A program made the position numbers and the translations under genes. This document shows positions 40,871 through 48,573 of a DNA stretch of 64,000 nt, one piece after another; position 1 is the stretch's first letter; each line of letters opens with the position of its first letter. This DNA comes from Hydrogenophilales bacterium. Lineage in GTDB: Bacteria > Pseudomonadota > Gammaproteobacteria > Burkholderiales > Thiobacillaceae. The notes beneath the pieces were generated by a model that did no database searches, was not told the DNA's origin, and saw nothing but the letters and a program-made list of their open reading frames with translations. The DNA is taken from NCBI GenBank assembly GCA_016719465.1, contig JADJYY010000025.1:8902-72901 (forward strand). Reading direction: 5' to 3'.

Positions 40871-43237
40871 TCATTCCCTCGTCTTAAGCACGCCAACCAA
40901 ATCCAGCCGGCCCAGCCGGTACCACACCAGCAGGCCGGAGACGACGGCGGAGACCGCTACCACCGTCGCGGCCAGGGCGAAATTGTAGGGCTCCAGCACC
41001 AGGGGCAGGCGGTACAGGTCCGACTCGAACACCACCACCAGGATGCCGCACAGGCCGGCGCCCACCAGGAAGCCCAGGGGAATCGCCGCCAGGGTCAGCA
41101 CGGCCAGTTCCCCCAGCAGGATATAGGCGATCTCGCCATGGGTGAAACCCAGCACGCGCAGGCTGGCCAGCTCGCGGCCCCGCTCGGACAGGGCGATGCG
41201 GGCGCTGTTGTAGACCACGCCAAATGCAATCGTCGCGGCCAGCAGGGTGGCCACCATGTTGAAGAACAGCACGAACTCGCCCAGGGTGTCGTAGAAGCTG
41301 CGGATGGCGGCGGCGTGGGCCACCATGCCCAGCACCCGGGGGCGTTCGTGCAGTTTCGCGTACAGGGCCGTGGCGGCCTCCGGCGCGTGGGCGAGATAGG
41401 CGCCGGTCACCACGTCGCCCTCGCGCAGCAGGGTGTTGAGGGAATCCCGCCGCAGGTAGGCGGACACACCCAGATACTGCTTGGTGATGCCCAGCACCGG
41501 CACCTGGACCACGCGGCGGTTGCCTTCCAGCACCTCCACCGTGAGCAGGTCCCCCGGCTTCACGCGCAGGATGTTGTTGGCCAGGTGATCGGTGAGCACG
41601 ACGCCGTCCGGCGGCACCGCCACCGGCCGCAACGCGCTGTCCAGGGAGCGGTGCAAACGCCCCTCCGGCTCGATGCCGTAGAGGGCGGCGCGGTAGTGGT
41701 ACTGGCCGAAGCGCAGGTTGGCGGACACGTCGCGGAAGCCCTCCACGTGGCGCACGCCGGGCAGTTGGGCCAGTTCATGCAGGGCGCGGCTGCTGGTGGG
41801 TTCGATGAAGGTCACGGCCAGGTCCTCCCGGGCGGCCTGGCGGAACTGCACATCCACCATGAAATCGATGGCGCCGCGCTGGTAGTTGCCCACCATCATC
41901 AGGCCGCCGGCGCAGGCGATGCCGAACACCGTGAGCATCGACTTCAGGGGCCGCCGTTCGATGTGGCGCAGGATCATGCGCGAGGGCTGGCTCAGCAGCC
42001 GTTGCAGGCCCAGGCGTTCCAGCAGCGTGGCCCGGTACGCCACCGGCGTCTCCGGCCGCATGCCTTCCGCCGGCGGCAGGCGCATGGCTCGCCCCACCGC
42101 CAGCAGGGTGCCGCTCACGGCGGCGAAGCCGGTCACCGCCAGGGCGATGGCGATGACGCCGGGGCGCAGGACATAGTCCAGGTAGGGGAAGCGATACAGC
42201 TCCATGTACACCCCCGCCAGCCCGTGGCCGAACCAGGCCCCCAGGGCGACGCCGCCGGCCACGCCGATGAGGGCCACCGCCATGACCAGCTTCAGGTAAT
42301 GCCAGCCGATGGCCAGGGGGCGGTAGCCGAAGGCCTTGAGGATGGCGATCTGCTCCCGCTGGGTGGCGATCAGGCGGGTCACCACCACGTTGAGCAGGAA
42401 GGCGGCGACGCCCAGGAAAATGCTTGGAAACACCGTCGCGGTGGTCTGCAACTGCTTCAGTTCCTCGGACAGGAAGCGGTTGGAGAACTGATCCTTGCGA
42501 CCGTAGGCGCCGATGCCGCCGTAGCGGGCCAGCAGGCCATCGAGGCGGTCGATCACCGCACGTTCGTTGGCACCCGGGGCCAGGGTGAGGGAAACGCTGT
42601 TGAAGGCGCCGTCCATGTCGTAGGCGGCGGCCAGGGCGTGGCGTCCCATCCACAGCACGCCGTAGCGCTTGAAGTCCGGGAACATGGCCCCCGGGGCGAT
42701 CTGGTAGACGTATTCCGGCGACAGGGCCACGCCCACCAGGGTCAGGGCCTTGCGCTTGCCGTTGATGACCGCGTGGATCCTGTCGCCGGGATGCAGGCCG
42801 TGGGCGTCGGCGAAGGTATCGCTGACGATGACCTCGTCGCCACTGTAAGGCGTGAGCCAGCGCCCCCGCTTGAGATGCAGGGTGTTGAGCAGGGGCTGGC
42901 CCGTGTTGGGCAGGGAGGCGAGCACGCCGGTGACCGGATCGGTGAAGCCCTCCACCTCCAGCTTCACCACCGCCACCACCCGGGTCTCCAGGCGCTCCAC
43001 ACCGGGGATCTCGGCCAGGCGGGCGGCAAGCCCGTCCGGCGCCCGCTTCAGGCTGGCGAACACCTGGGCGAAACGGTAATCCCGGTAGAACAGGTCCCGG
43101 GTGCCGAGCAGGGAATCATAGGTGGACAGGGCCATCACCAGGGTCGCCACGCCGCCGGCGATGACCGCCGCGATGGCCAGGGCCTGGCCACGCATGTTCC
43201 AGAGATCGCGCAGGAGCTTGAGGTTGAGGGCGGTCAT
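40871..43237 (-). CDS. ABC transporter permease, FtsX/MacB-type
   Basis: A 788-residue permease with two FtsX-like cores: first TM NMRGQALAIAAVIAGGVATL, a large periplasmic domain (about 45-265), a TM cluster at 270-390, a second periplasmic domain (about 440-640) and a final TM cluster to the C-terminus. The FtsX hallmark ALKAFGY-like segment reads IAILKAFGYRPLAIGWHYLK, and its second copy GRELASLRVLGFTHGEIAYI. Operon with the ATPase upstream and adaptor downstream. Confidence 0.9.
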   Translation of the reverse strand: MTALNLKLLRDLWNMRGQALAIAAVIAGGVATLVMALSTYDSLLGTRDLFYRDYRFAQVFASLKRAPDGLAARLAEIPGVERLETRVVAVVKLEVEGFTDPVTGVLASLPNTGQPLLNTLHLKRGRWLTPYSGDEVIVSDTFADAHGLHPGDRIHAVINGKRKALTLVGVALSPEYVYQIAPGAMFPDFKRYGVLWMGRHALAAAYDMDGAFNSVSLTLAPGANERAVIDRLDGLLARYGGIGAYGRKDQFSNRFLSEELKQLQTTATVFPSIFLGVAAFLLNVVVTRLIATQREQIAILKAFGYRPLAIGWHYLKLVMAVALIGVAGGVALGAWFGHGLAGVYMELYRFPYLDYVLRPGVIAIALAVTGFAAVSGTLLAVGRAMRLPPAEGMRPETPVAYRATLLERLGLQRLLSQPSRMILRHIERRPLKSMLTVFGIACAGGLMMVGNYQRGAIDFMVDVQFRQAAREDLAVTFIEPTSSRALHELAQLPGVRHVEGFRDVSANLRFGQYHYRAALYGIEPEGRLHRSLDSALRPVAVPPDGVVLTDHLANNILRVKPGDLLTVEVLEGNRRVVQVPVLGITKQYLGVSAYLRRDSLNTLLREGDVVTGAYLAHAPEAATALYAKLHERPRVLGMVAHAAAIRSFYDTLGEFVLFFNMVATLLAATIAFGVVYNSARIALSERGRELASLRVLGFTHGEIAYILLGELAVLTLAAIPLGFLVGAGLCGILVVVFESDLYRLPLVLEPYNFALAATVVAVSAVVSGLLVWYRLGRLDLVGVLKTRE

Positions 43238-43264
43238 GGATGCGCCTTACGGCACCCGGAGAAG

Positions 43265-43343
43265 CCTCCCCACCCCCACCCTCCCCGCTGGCGGGGAGGG
43301 AGAAAAGCTCCTCCCCCGCTGGCGGGGGAGGCGGGGAGGGGGA
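43265..43343. repeat. GC-rich double-hairpin repeat, family B copy 3 (inverted)
   Basis: Inverted relative to copies 1 and 2: CCTCCCCACCCCCACC, CCTCCCCGCTGGCGGGGAGG, then CTCCCCCGCTGGCGGGGGAG. It fills the gap between ATPase and permease genes. Confidence 0.6.
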
Positions 43344-43403
43344 GTTTCAGGTCTATCCCTGGGCGGGAAAGCCCATATGTGCGGGTCTGGGACATGAAAG
43401 GCA

Positions 43404-44117
43404 TCACCAGCTCAACTCCCTGGCCGCCCGCTTCACCGCATTGCGCCGCTCCTCGACGATGTGCCCGTCGGAAAGCCGGATCACCCGGTCGGCCATGTCG
43501 GCGATGCCGGCGTTGTGGGTGATCAGTACGGTGAGCGTGCCCAGTTCCCGGTTCACCTTCTCCAGGGCCTCCAGGACGATGACGCCGGTGGCGGAATCCA
43601 GGGCGCCGGTGGGTTCGTCGCACAGCAGCACCGCCGGGTTCTTGGCGATGGCCCGGGCGATGGCCACGCGCTGCTGCTCGCCGCCGGAAAGCTGGGCCGG
43701 AAAATGATCCAGGCGCTCGCCCAGGCCCACCAGGGCCAGGGCCTCCTCCGGCCGCATGGGCGCCCGGGAGATCTCGGTCACCGCCGCCACGTTCTCCCGG
43801 GCGGTCAGGCTGGGGATCAGGTTGTAGAACTGGAACACGAAGCCCACGTGATCGCGCCGGAACAGGGTCAGGGCCTCCTCGTCGGCGGCCGAGAGGTTGC
43901 GCTCCAGGTAGAACACCTCCCCCGCCGTGGGCGTATCCAGCCCGCCCAGGATGTTCAGCAAGGTGGATTTGCCGCTGCCGGACGGCCCCAGCAGCACCAC
44001 CAGTTCCCCCGCGCGGAACTCCAGGTCGATGCCGCGCAGGGCGTGCACCTCCACTTCCCCCATGCGATAGACCTTGGTGAGTCCCCTGGCCCGGAATACG
44101 GTCGCTGTGTCAGCCAT
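43404..44117 (-). CDS. ABC transporter ATPase, MacB/LolD-type
   Basis: A 237-residue ATPase with Walker A GPSGSGKST, Q-loop FVFQFYNLIP, signature LSGGEQQRVAIARAI, Walker B AVLLCDEPTGALD and H-loop LITHN. The sequence YRMGEVEVHALRGIDLEFRA and the LTARENV segment are typical of lipoprotein/macrolide-type exporters. First gene of the three-gene efflux operon. Confidence 0.94.
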   Translation of the reverse strand: MADTATVFRARGLTKVYRMGEVEVHALRGIDLEFRAGELVVLLGPSGSGKSTLLNILGGLDTPTAGEVFYLERNLSAADEEALTLFRRDHVGFVFQFYNLIPSLTARENVAAVTEISRAPMRPEEALALVGLGERLDHFPAQLSGGEQQRVAIARAIAKNPAVLLCDEPTGALDSATGVIVLEALEKVNRELGTLTVLITHNAGIADMADRVIRLSDGHIVEERRNAVKRAARELSW

Positions 44118-44160
44118 GCTTCAGGATAGGGCAAGCCAAGCTTGTGGGGTGCGAGATGGG

Positions 44161-44247
44161 GTGCGATATGGGGGGCAATAAGCACCAGCCGCATTGCACC
44201 GGATGAAGAACATTCGGCGCAATGCCCTTCGGTTATTACGGCCTACC
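44161..44247. repeat. REP palindrome copy 1 (diverged)
   Basis: GGGCAATAAGCACCAGCCGC, then ATTGCACCGGATGAAGAACA and TTCGGCGCAATGCCCTTCGG, ending TTATTACGGCCTACC. This is the window's REP unit: two adjacent imperfect hairpins of about 79 bases in total. It lies just downstream of hicA. Confidence 0.7.
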
Positions 44248-44250
44248 GGA

Positions 44251-44463
44251 CTACAAGTCTTGGGGAGTGATGCCAGTGTGCTTAGCAAGACGGGCGAGCA
44301 TCCGAGGGCCGATCTCCTCGCCGTCGTGAAAGGCGAAGACGACGTCGGGCCAGCCTTCGCGGGACAAAGTGCGGTGAGAACCAGACTGTCGTTTCAGTTT
44401 CCATCCAATACCAAACAGCGCCGCAAGCAACCGCTTGGCTTTAATGGATGGCCACTGACTCAT
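44251..44463 (-). CDS. hicA: HicA-type mRNA interferase toxin
   Basis: A 70-residue HicA/YcfA double-stranded-RNA-binding-fold toxin: MSQWPSIKAKRLLAALFGIG, then WKLKRQSGSHRTLSREGWPD with the catalytic His (H30) and HDGEEIGPRMLARLAKHTGI. ATG 44463 overlaps the hicB stop (ATGA), so here the antitoxin gene comes first. The stop is abutted by a REP unit. Confidence 0.88.
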   Translation of the reverse strand: MSQWPSIKAKRLLAALFGIGWKLKRQSGSHRTLSREGWPDVVFAFHDGEEIGPRMLARLAKHTGITPQDL

Positions 44464-44669
44464 GCGGCGAGGGGGAGAGAAATCCTGATCTCGACGGGAT
44501 GCGACTCACCATGCTCAAGGCGCTCGGCCATGGCACGAAGGGCAAGCACTTCCGCTTTCGACATGGCGTCGTCGGCAGTCGTGCCGTAGCACAGGACGCC
44601 GGGAAGCTGCGGAATCTCGGCAATCCAGCGGCCATCAATCTCTTCCTCGCACTCGATGCTGAAATTCAT
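44460..44669 (-). CDS. hicB: HicB-type antitoxin
   Basis: A 69-residue partial-RNase-H-fold antitoxin: FSIECEEEIDGRWIAEIPQL, PGVLCYGTTADDAMSKAEVL and ALRAMAERLEHGE. It lacks a separate C-terminal DNA-binding domain, as in short HicB variants. Encoded before hicA with a four-base overlap. ATG 44669 follows AGATCAATC with no strong ribosome site. Confidence 0.87.
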   Translation of the reverse strand: MNFSIECEEEIDGRWIAEIPQLPGVLCYGTTADDAMSKAEVLALRAMAERLEHGESHPVEIRISLPLAA

Positions 44670-44749
44670 GATTGATCTCCGAGAGGTAACGAAGGGAATT
44701 GTAACGCGCCACGACCTGACGCCGAATCTGACAGGAAGGAGCCTCACAG

Positions 44750-44952
44750 GTGCGATCTCGATGGCGCGGTGCGGGTGATCCGGCAACGCCACCCAGCCAT
44801 GGATCAGGAACGGATGGTCATGGCGTACCTGCCGAACCACATCGCGAAGATCCTGGATATTCCGGGTCAGCCAGTCGCTGCCCCGCCGCAGCAAGGCATT
44901 GAGCGTAAGAAATAGGGCCACCCTGATGCCAGGTGCGGCGGTAGTCAGGCAT
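44750..44952 (-). pseudogene. RAYT transposase remnant (5' portion, frameshifted)
   Basis: ATG 44952 begins MPDYRRTWHQGG, matching the intact RAYT at 47389-47922; after a one-base loss the homology continues in the next frame as LTLNALLRRGSDWLTRNIQD and VRQVRHDHPFLIHGWVALPD, ending at the HPH of the HUH motif. The 3' half is absent, replaced by the region upstream of hicB. Clearly a decayed copy. Confidence 0.8.
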
Positions 44953-45006
44953 GGCAAGCGGCTGGCTCCATATGGATGCGGATGAATAACCCCGTGGCCG
45001 TTTCAA

Positions 45007-45084
45007 GTAGGGTGCAATAGGCGGAAGCCGTATTGCGCCGGACAAAGCAAATTCTGCGCAATGTCCTTTGGTTATCGCGCCCCG
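45007..45084. repeat. REP palindrome copy 2
   Basis: GTAGGGTGCAATAGGCGGAA, GCCGTATTGCGCCGGACAAA, then TTCTGCGCAATGTCCTTTGG and TTATCGCGCCCC. It lies directly upstream of the RAYT remnant (5' side), the same placement as the REP flanking the intact RAYT gene. Confidence 0.75.
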
Positions 45085-45202
45085 CGCGGGCTTAATATCA
45101 GGCTTGCGGGTTGATTGCCTCATTGCCGCGCGCCATCCCCGGTTTCCCGACTGCCGCCGTCCACCAGGGTGTTTGAAGTTCACCGTTCAGAGGAAGCAAA
45201 TC

Positions 45203-45469
45203 ATGAAAAGAAACATCGGTTTTCAGGCCATTGTCTCGAGCGTCCTCATCGCCGGCGGACTGCTGATCATGCCGGTCACGGCTTATTCGACCGACAGGGG
45301 GGAACTCCGTCGGGATGCCCGCGACACCAGGCAGTCCGGTCGCCAGGATGCCCGTGACACCAAGCAGGAATGCCGCGCGGGCGACGAGAAAAGCCGGCCG
45401 GAATGCCGGCAGGACAAGCGGGACGCTAAGCAGGATGCCCGCGCGCAAGCCCGGGACGTCAAGGACTGA
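45203..45469 (+). CDS. small secreted Asp/Arg/Gln-rich repeat protein
   Basis: An 88-residue exported protein: signal peptide about 1-29 (SSVLIAGGLLIMPVTAYS) then a highly charged tail with the repeated unit DARDTRQ / DARDTKQ and DKRDAKQDARAQARD, likely a helical or disordered rod, with two cysteines. AGAGGAA upstream serves ATG 45203. Similar short charged periplasmic proteins are common in betaproteobacteria; function unknown. Confidence 0.7.
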   Translation: MKRNIGFQAIVSSVLIAGGLLIMPVTAYSTDRGELRRDARDTRQSGRQDARDTKQECRAGDEKSRPECRQDKRDAKQDARAQARDVKD

Positions 45470-45483
45470 TCGGGTGTCTTGTG

Positions 45484-45507
45484 GTCAGTCCCCGCGGGGG
45501 GACTGAC
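45484..45507 (+). terminator. strong hairpin after the small secreted protein gene
   Basis: GTCAGTCCCC-GCGG-GGGGACTGAC forms a perfect 10-bp stem 14 bases after the stop. There is no U-tract after it, so it may act as a Rho-assisted terminator or 3' stability element rather than a classical intrinsic terminator. Confidence 0.45.
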
Positions 45508-45635
45508 CCACGCGCAAGCCCACCATCAGCAAATCCACCATCCGTTGATGGCGAAACGAACCCTCCAGCCTCCACCGATGTACCCCACCCCTCCGCTTGA
45601 AGCACGCCCCTCCATCCACCCATCACTGTTGCACC

Positions 45636-46553
45636 ATGAAGCCTAGCAGCCTGTCGGCCATCGTCCTCGTACTGTCAATGGGTCATGTAATAGGCCATGC
45701 GCAAGCCCAGGAAATCGAGCCGCGGGCCTATTCGAACGCACCCGTCGGGGTCAATTTCCTGATCGCGGGCTACATCTACACGGAAGGCGGGCTGGTGTTC
45801 GATCCCTCGGCCCCCCTGACCGATGCCAACCTGGAAATCCACTCCGGCCTGGTCGCCTACGCCCGCACCCTGGACGTGGGGGGCAAATCGGCGAAGTTCG
45901 ACGTGGTGGTGCCCTACGCCTCCCTTTCCGGCGATGCGGAGTACCTGGGAACTCCCGTGTCCCGGGAGGTCACCGGCCTGGGCGATCCCCGCCTGCGCTT
46001 CTCCATCAATTTCCATGGCGCCCCCGCCCTCTCCCTGCGGGATTTCAGGAGCTATGAGCAGGACCTGATCGTGGGCGCGAGCGTGCAGGTGTCGCTGCCC
46101 GTCGGGCAATACGATGACGACAGGCTGGTCAACATCGGCACCAATCGCTGGTTCGTCAAGCCCGAGATCGGCGTCTCGAAGGCCTGGGGGCCCTGGACCC
46201 TGGAACTGTCCACGGCGGCCACCTTCTTCGGCGACAACGACGATTTCTTCGGCGGCAAGCACCGCGAGCAGGACCCCATCTATACGCTGCAGGGACACCT
46301 GGTCTACGGCTTCACTTCCGGCATCTGGGCCGCCCTGACGGGGACCTATCTGACCGGCGGGCGCACCACCCTGGACGGCGTGAAGGGCAACGACCTGCAG
46401 GAATCCACCCGCATCGGCGCCACCCTGGCCCTGCCGGTGGACCGCCACAACTCCATCAAGCTCTACGCCAGCAGCGGCGTCACCATGCGTACCGGCACCG
46501 ATTTCGACATTTACGGCGTCGCCTGGCAGCACCGCTGGGGCGGCGGGCTGTAG
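45636..46553 (+). CDS. outer-membrane MetA-pathway-type transporter protein
   Basis: A 305-residue exported protein of the family annotated as phenol-degradation MetA-pathway (PF13557 type): signal peptide about 1-24 (SAIVLVLSMGHVIGHAQA), APVGVNFLIAGYIYTEGGLV, then alternating strands (VVVPYASLSGDAEY, GASVQVSLPVGQYDDDRLVN, WFVKPEIGVSKAWGPWTLEL) ending in an aromatic-rich C-terminus as in beta-barrels. Probably an outer-membrane channel; substrate unknown. ATG 45636 starts the signal peptide. Confidence 0.82.
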   Translation: MKPSSLSAIVLVLSMGHVIGHAQAQEIEPRAYSNAPVGVNFLIAGYIYTEGGLVFDPSAPLTDANLEIHSGLVAYARTLDVGGKSAKFDVVVPYASLSGDAEYLGTPVSREVTGLGDPRLRFSINFHGAPALSLRDFRSYEQDLIVGASVQVSLPVGQYDDDRLVNIGTNRWFVKPEIGVSKAWGPWTLELSTAATFFGDNDDFFGGKHREQDPIYTLQGHLVYGFTSGIWAALTGTYLTGGRTTLDGVKGNDLQESTRIGATLALPVDRHNSIKLYASSGVTMRTGTDFDIYGVAWQHRWGGGL

Positions 46554-46629
46554 CGGCCGGGCGCCAGTCAGGCATCGCGCGCGGCTCGCTTGGCATGGAT
46601 GCGAATGAATAACCCCGGGCCCGCTTCAA

Positions 46630-46660
46630 GTAGGGCGCAATAAGCGCAGCGCATTGCGCC
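46630..46660. repeat. REP half unit, copy 3
   Basis: GTAGGGCGCAATAAGCGCAG, then CGCATTGCGCC: one hairpin only. The 60 bases before it (from about 46567, CCAGTCAGGCAT) match the 5' flank and first codons of the RAYT remnant at 44940-45005, so it is a third footprint of the same module. Confidence 0.7.
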
Positions 46661-46673
46661 AAAAACCCACCCC

Positions 46674-47315
46674 CTACCTCGGATACCCCACCGACTGAGC
46701 CAGGATGATCCGCTGGTTCTCTTTCAAGCCCAGGGCGGCGCTCAGCGCCTCCCGGTCCACGGAGCCCCGCACCACCGTGCCCAGCCCCGCCGAGGCGCAG
46801 AACAGGTACACATTCTGGGCGATGAAGCCGGCATCCGTGGCGGAATACAGCCGCTTGTTGTCGTCGGTGGCATCCGCCATGCGCCCCAGGTCGGCCACGT
46901 AGACCAGGTTCAAGGGCGCCGTCGCCGGGAAATCCTGGGTACCCGTCAAGGCGCGCAGGTCCCTGTCCGCCACCCGGCGCAGGCTGTGGGTGGCGGGTTC
47001 ATAGACGGACACGCCTTCCCTGACGAACACATAGACATCGATCTCGCGCCAATCCCGGGCGCTGGGCGCGGTGCGCTTGCCGGTATCGGGCCGGTTCACG
47101 CCCTGGGCGGCCCAGAGCAGGTTCGACAGCAACTCGGAGGACAACGGTCGGGCGTCGAATTCCCGCGTGCTGTGGCGCGCCTTCAGCGCCTCCATCAGCG
47201 GCATGCCACCCGACGTCCGGGCCGGGGGCAGAGGCACCGATTCGCCACCCGCCGCGCTTCCCGCGCTCATACCCATCATCAACATGACCGTCCAGAAGAA
47301 CAGAGGATTTCGCAT
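46674..47315 (-). CDS. SagB/ThcOx-type nitroreductase with signal peptide
   Basis: A 213-residue exported FMN oxidoreductase: signal peptide about 1-23, then LMEALKARHSTREFDARPLS, LLSNLLWAAQGVNRPDTGKR and TAPSARDWREIDVYVF, the SagB-type start, and ATDAGFIAQNVYLFCASAGL, GTVVRGSVDREALSAALGL. Close to the nitroreductases that oxidise azoline rings, but without a cyclodehydratase neighbour; the exported form suggests periplasmic redox work. Flanked by two REP half units. Confidence 0.88.
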   Translation of the reverse strand: MRNPLFFWTVMLMMGMSAGSAAGGESVPLPPARTSGGMPLMEALKARHSTREFDARPLSSELLSNLLWAAQGVNRPDTGKRTAPSARDWREIDVYVFVREGVSVYEPATHSLRRVADRDLRALTGTQDFPATAPLNLVYVADLGRMADATDDNKRLYSATDAGFIAQNVYLFCASAGLGTVVRGSVDREALSAALGLKENQRIILAQSVGYPR

Positions 47316-47352
47316 GGCACGACTCCTTCACCGCCTGGTTCGTTGATCCGAC

Positions 47353-47383
47353 GTAGGGCGCAATAAGCGCAGCGCATTGCGCC
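47353..47383. repeat. REP half unit, copy 4
   Basis: Identical in sequence to the half unit at 46630-46660 (GTAGGGCGCAATAAGCGCAG, then CGCATTGCGCC). It lies 5 bases beyond the 3' end of the RAYT gene, giving the transposase gene palindromes on both sides. Confidence 0.75.
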
Positions 47384-47388
47384 ACAAC

Positions 47389-47922
47389 TCAATCCGGGCA
47401 AACCAACGCATCCGCCCCCGCGCTCCCCGCCCAATCCACAGAATAGACCCCGGCCTCCACCAGCCGATGGAACGTGGAATAAGGCCAGTCCGACACCCGA
47501 TTCACATGGCCATGCTTCACAGGATTGAAATGCACATAGTCCATGTGCGCCGCGTAATCCCTGTCGTCACGGACCAGATGCTCCCAATACCGCCGCTGCC
47601 AGATTCCCCGTTCACCCCGTGCCCGCCGCGTCGCTGAACGCCGTTCATCCTTGGGCAAACGCTTGGAGAATCCCGCCTTGATCAGCCGCCAGCGCACGGC
47701 AAAGTCCATGTCGCCCGGTGGAAGCTCGATGACGCAATGCAGATGATCCGGCAACACCACCCAGCCATGAATCGTGAAAGGATGGTCATGGCGCACCTGC
47801 CGCACCACCTCGCGTAGAACCTGGATATGCCGGATCAGCAAGTCGTTGTCCCGCCGCCGCAAGGCATTGACCGTGAAGAAATAGGTGCCGCCCGGATGCC
47901 AGGCACGGCGGTAGTCAGGCAT
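47389..47922 (-). CDS. REP-associated tyrosine transposase (RAYT, Y1 family)
   Basis: A 177-residue single-domain HUH nuclease: MPDYRRAWHPGGTYFFTVNA, then HGWVVLPDHLHCVIELPPGD with the HUH pair in DHLHC, and the catalytic Tyr region in RYWEHLVRDDRDYAAHMDYV followed by HFNPVKHGHV. It is flanked by REP palindromes at 47353 and 47957, the natural arrangement for domesticated IS200/IS605-like transposases that spread REP sequences. Start ATG 47922; upstream codons would be REP sequence. Confidence 0.93.
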   Translation of the reverse strand: MPDYRRAWHPGGTYFFTVNALRRRDNDLLIRHIQVLREVVRQVRHDHPFTIHGWVVLPDHLHCVIELPPGDMDFAVRWRLIKAGFSKRLPKDERRSATRRARGERGIWQRRYWEHLVRDDRDYAAHMDYVHFNPVKHGHVNRVSDWPYSTFHRLVEAGVYSVDWAGSAGADALVCPD

Positions 47923-47956
47923 GTTCAGCCCCCCCTGAATGCCAAACGCCCCAGAC

Positions 47957-48035
47957 GTAGGGTGCAATAGGCGCCAGCCGTATTGCACCGGATGAAGAAC
48001 ATTCGGCGCAATGCCCTTCGGTTATTGCGCCCTAC
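47957..48035. repeat. REP palindrome copy 5 (canonical)
   Basis: Full 79-base unit: GTAGGGTGCAATAGGCGCCA, GCCGTATTGCACCGGATGAA, GAACATTCGGCGCAATGCCC, TTCGGTTATTGCGCCCTAC. The first half folds as GGTGCAATA/TATTGCACC, the second as GGCGCAAT/ATTGCGCC. It supplies the TAG stop codon of the membrane-protein gene at 48032. Confidence 0.85.
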
Positions 48036-48307
48036 CCGGGCTGGCGCGCCCAGGACCATTTCAGGAAGCGCGCCGCGATGACATCGCAAATCGCGACGAG
48101 AATCAGCGTGGGCCCCAGCATGGGAACCAGATCGGCGGAGATAAACGGCTGTTCCATGGTCATGAGCCACAGCCCCGCGCAGAAGAACACCATGGCGCTC
48201 GCGAACAACGCCATGATGACGATGCGGCGGCCCCGTTCAACCGCCGGCGGCTGGCCTGTTGCCGATTCGATCACCGTGGGGCCTGGCTGGCGAAAGTCCT
48301 GAGTCAT
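48032..48307 (-). CDS. small two-helix membrane protein
   Basis: A 91-residue protein with two TM helices (IVIMALFASAMVFFCAGLWL, ADLVPMLGPTLILVAICDVI). Start ATG 48307 is preceded by GGGAGGAT. Its stop codon lies inside a REP unit. The frame also runs upstream through another REP unit, which I regard as non-coding. Function unknown. Confidence 0.6.
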   Translation of the reverse strand: MTQDFRQPGPTVIESATGQPPAVERGRRIVIMALFASAMVFFCAGLWLMTMEQPFISADLVPMLGPTLILVAICDVIAARFLKWSWARQPG

Positions 48308-48341
48308 GGCGTTACGATCCTCCCTCGGAATCCAGCACCGC

Positions 48342-48417
48342 GTAGGGTGCAATAGGCGCCAGCCGTATTGCACGGATGAAACATTTGGTGCATTGCCCTC
48401 AGATTATTGCGTGCTAC
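48342..48417. repeat. REP palindrome copy 6
   Basis: GTAGGGTGCAATAGGCGCCA, GCCGTATTGCACGGATGAAA, CATTTGGTGCATTGCCCTCA, GATTATTGCGTGCTACC; slightly diverged. Its edge supplies the stop codon of the interrupted gene that ends at 48414. Confidence 0.8.
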
Positions 48418-48573
48418 CGAATTAGGAGCAAGATTAGCATTAGCAGAAGCAATCCAATCAAAATAAGATGGATTGGCGTGACGCCTTCGGATTTTGCTAA
48501 ATATTTACGTTCTTCTTCATCCTGCTGCCATTTTTTTCTTTGTTGATCCGCCTCAGCTTGAGCGGCAATTTTC

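Noticed and set aside
47923..47988. N-terminal extension of the RAYT protein (MQYGWRLLHPT...)
   Set aside because: The extension is a translation of the REP palindrome; the same peptide appears before the unrelated gene at 48307.
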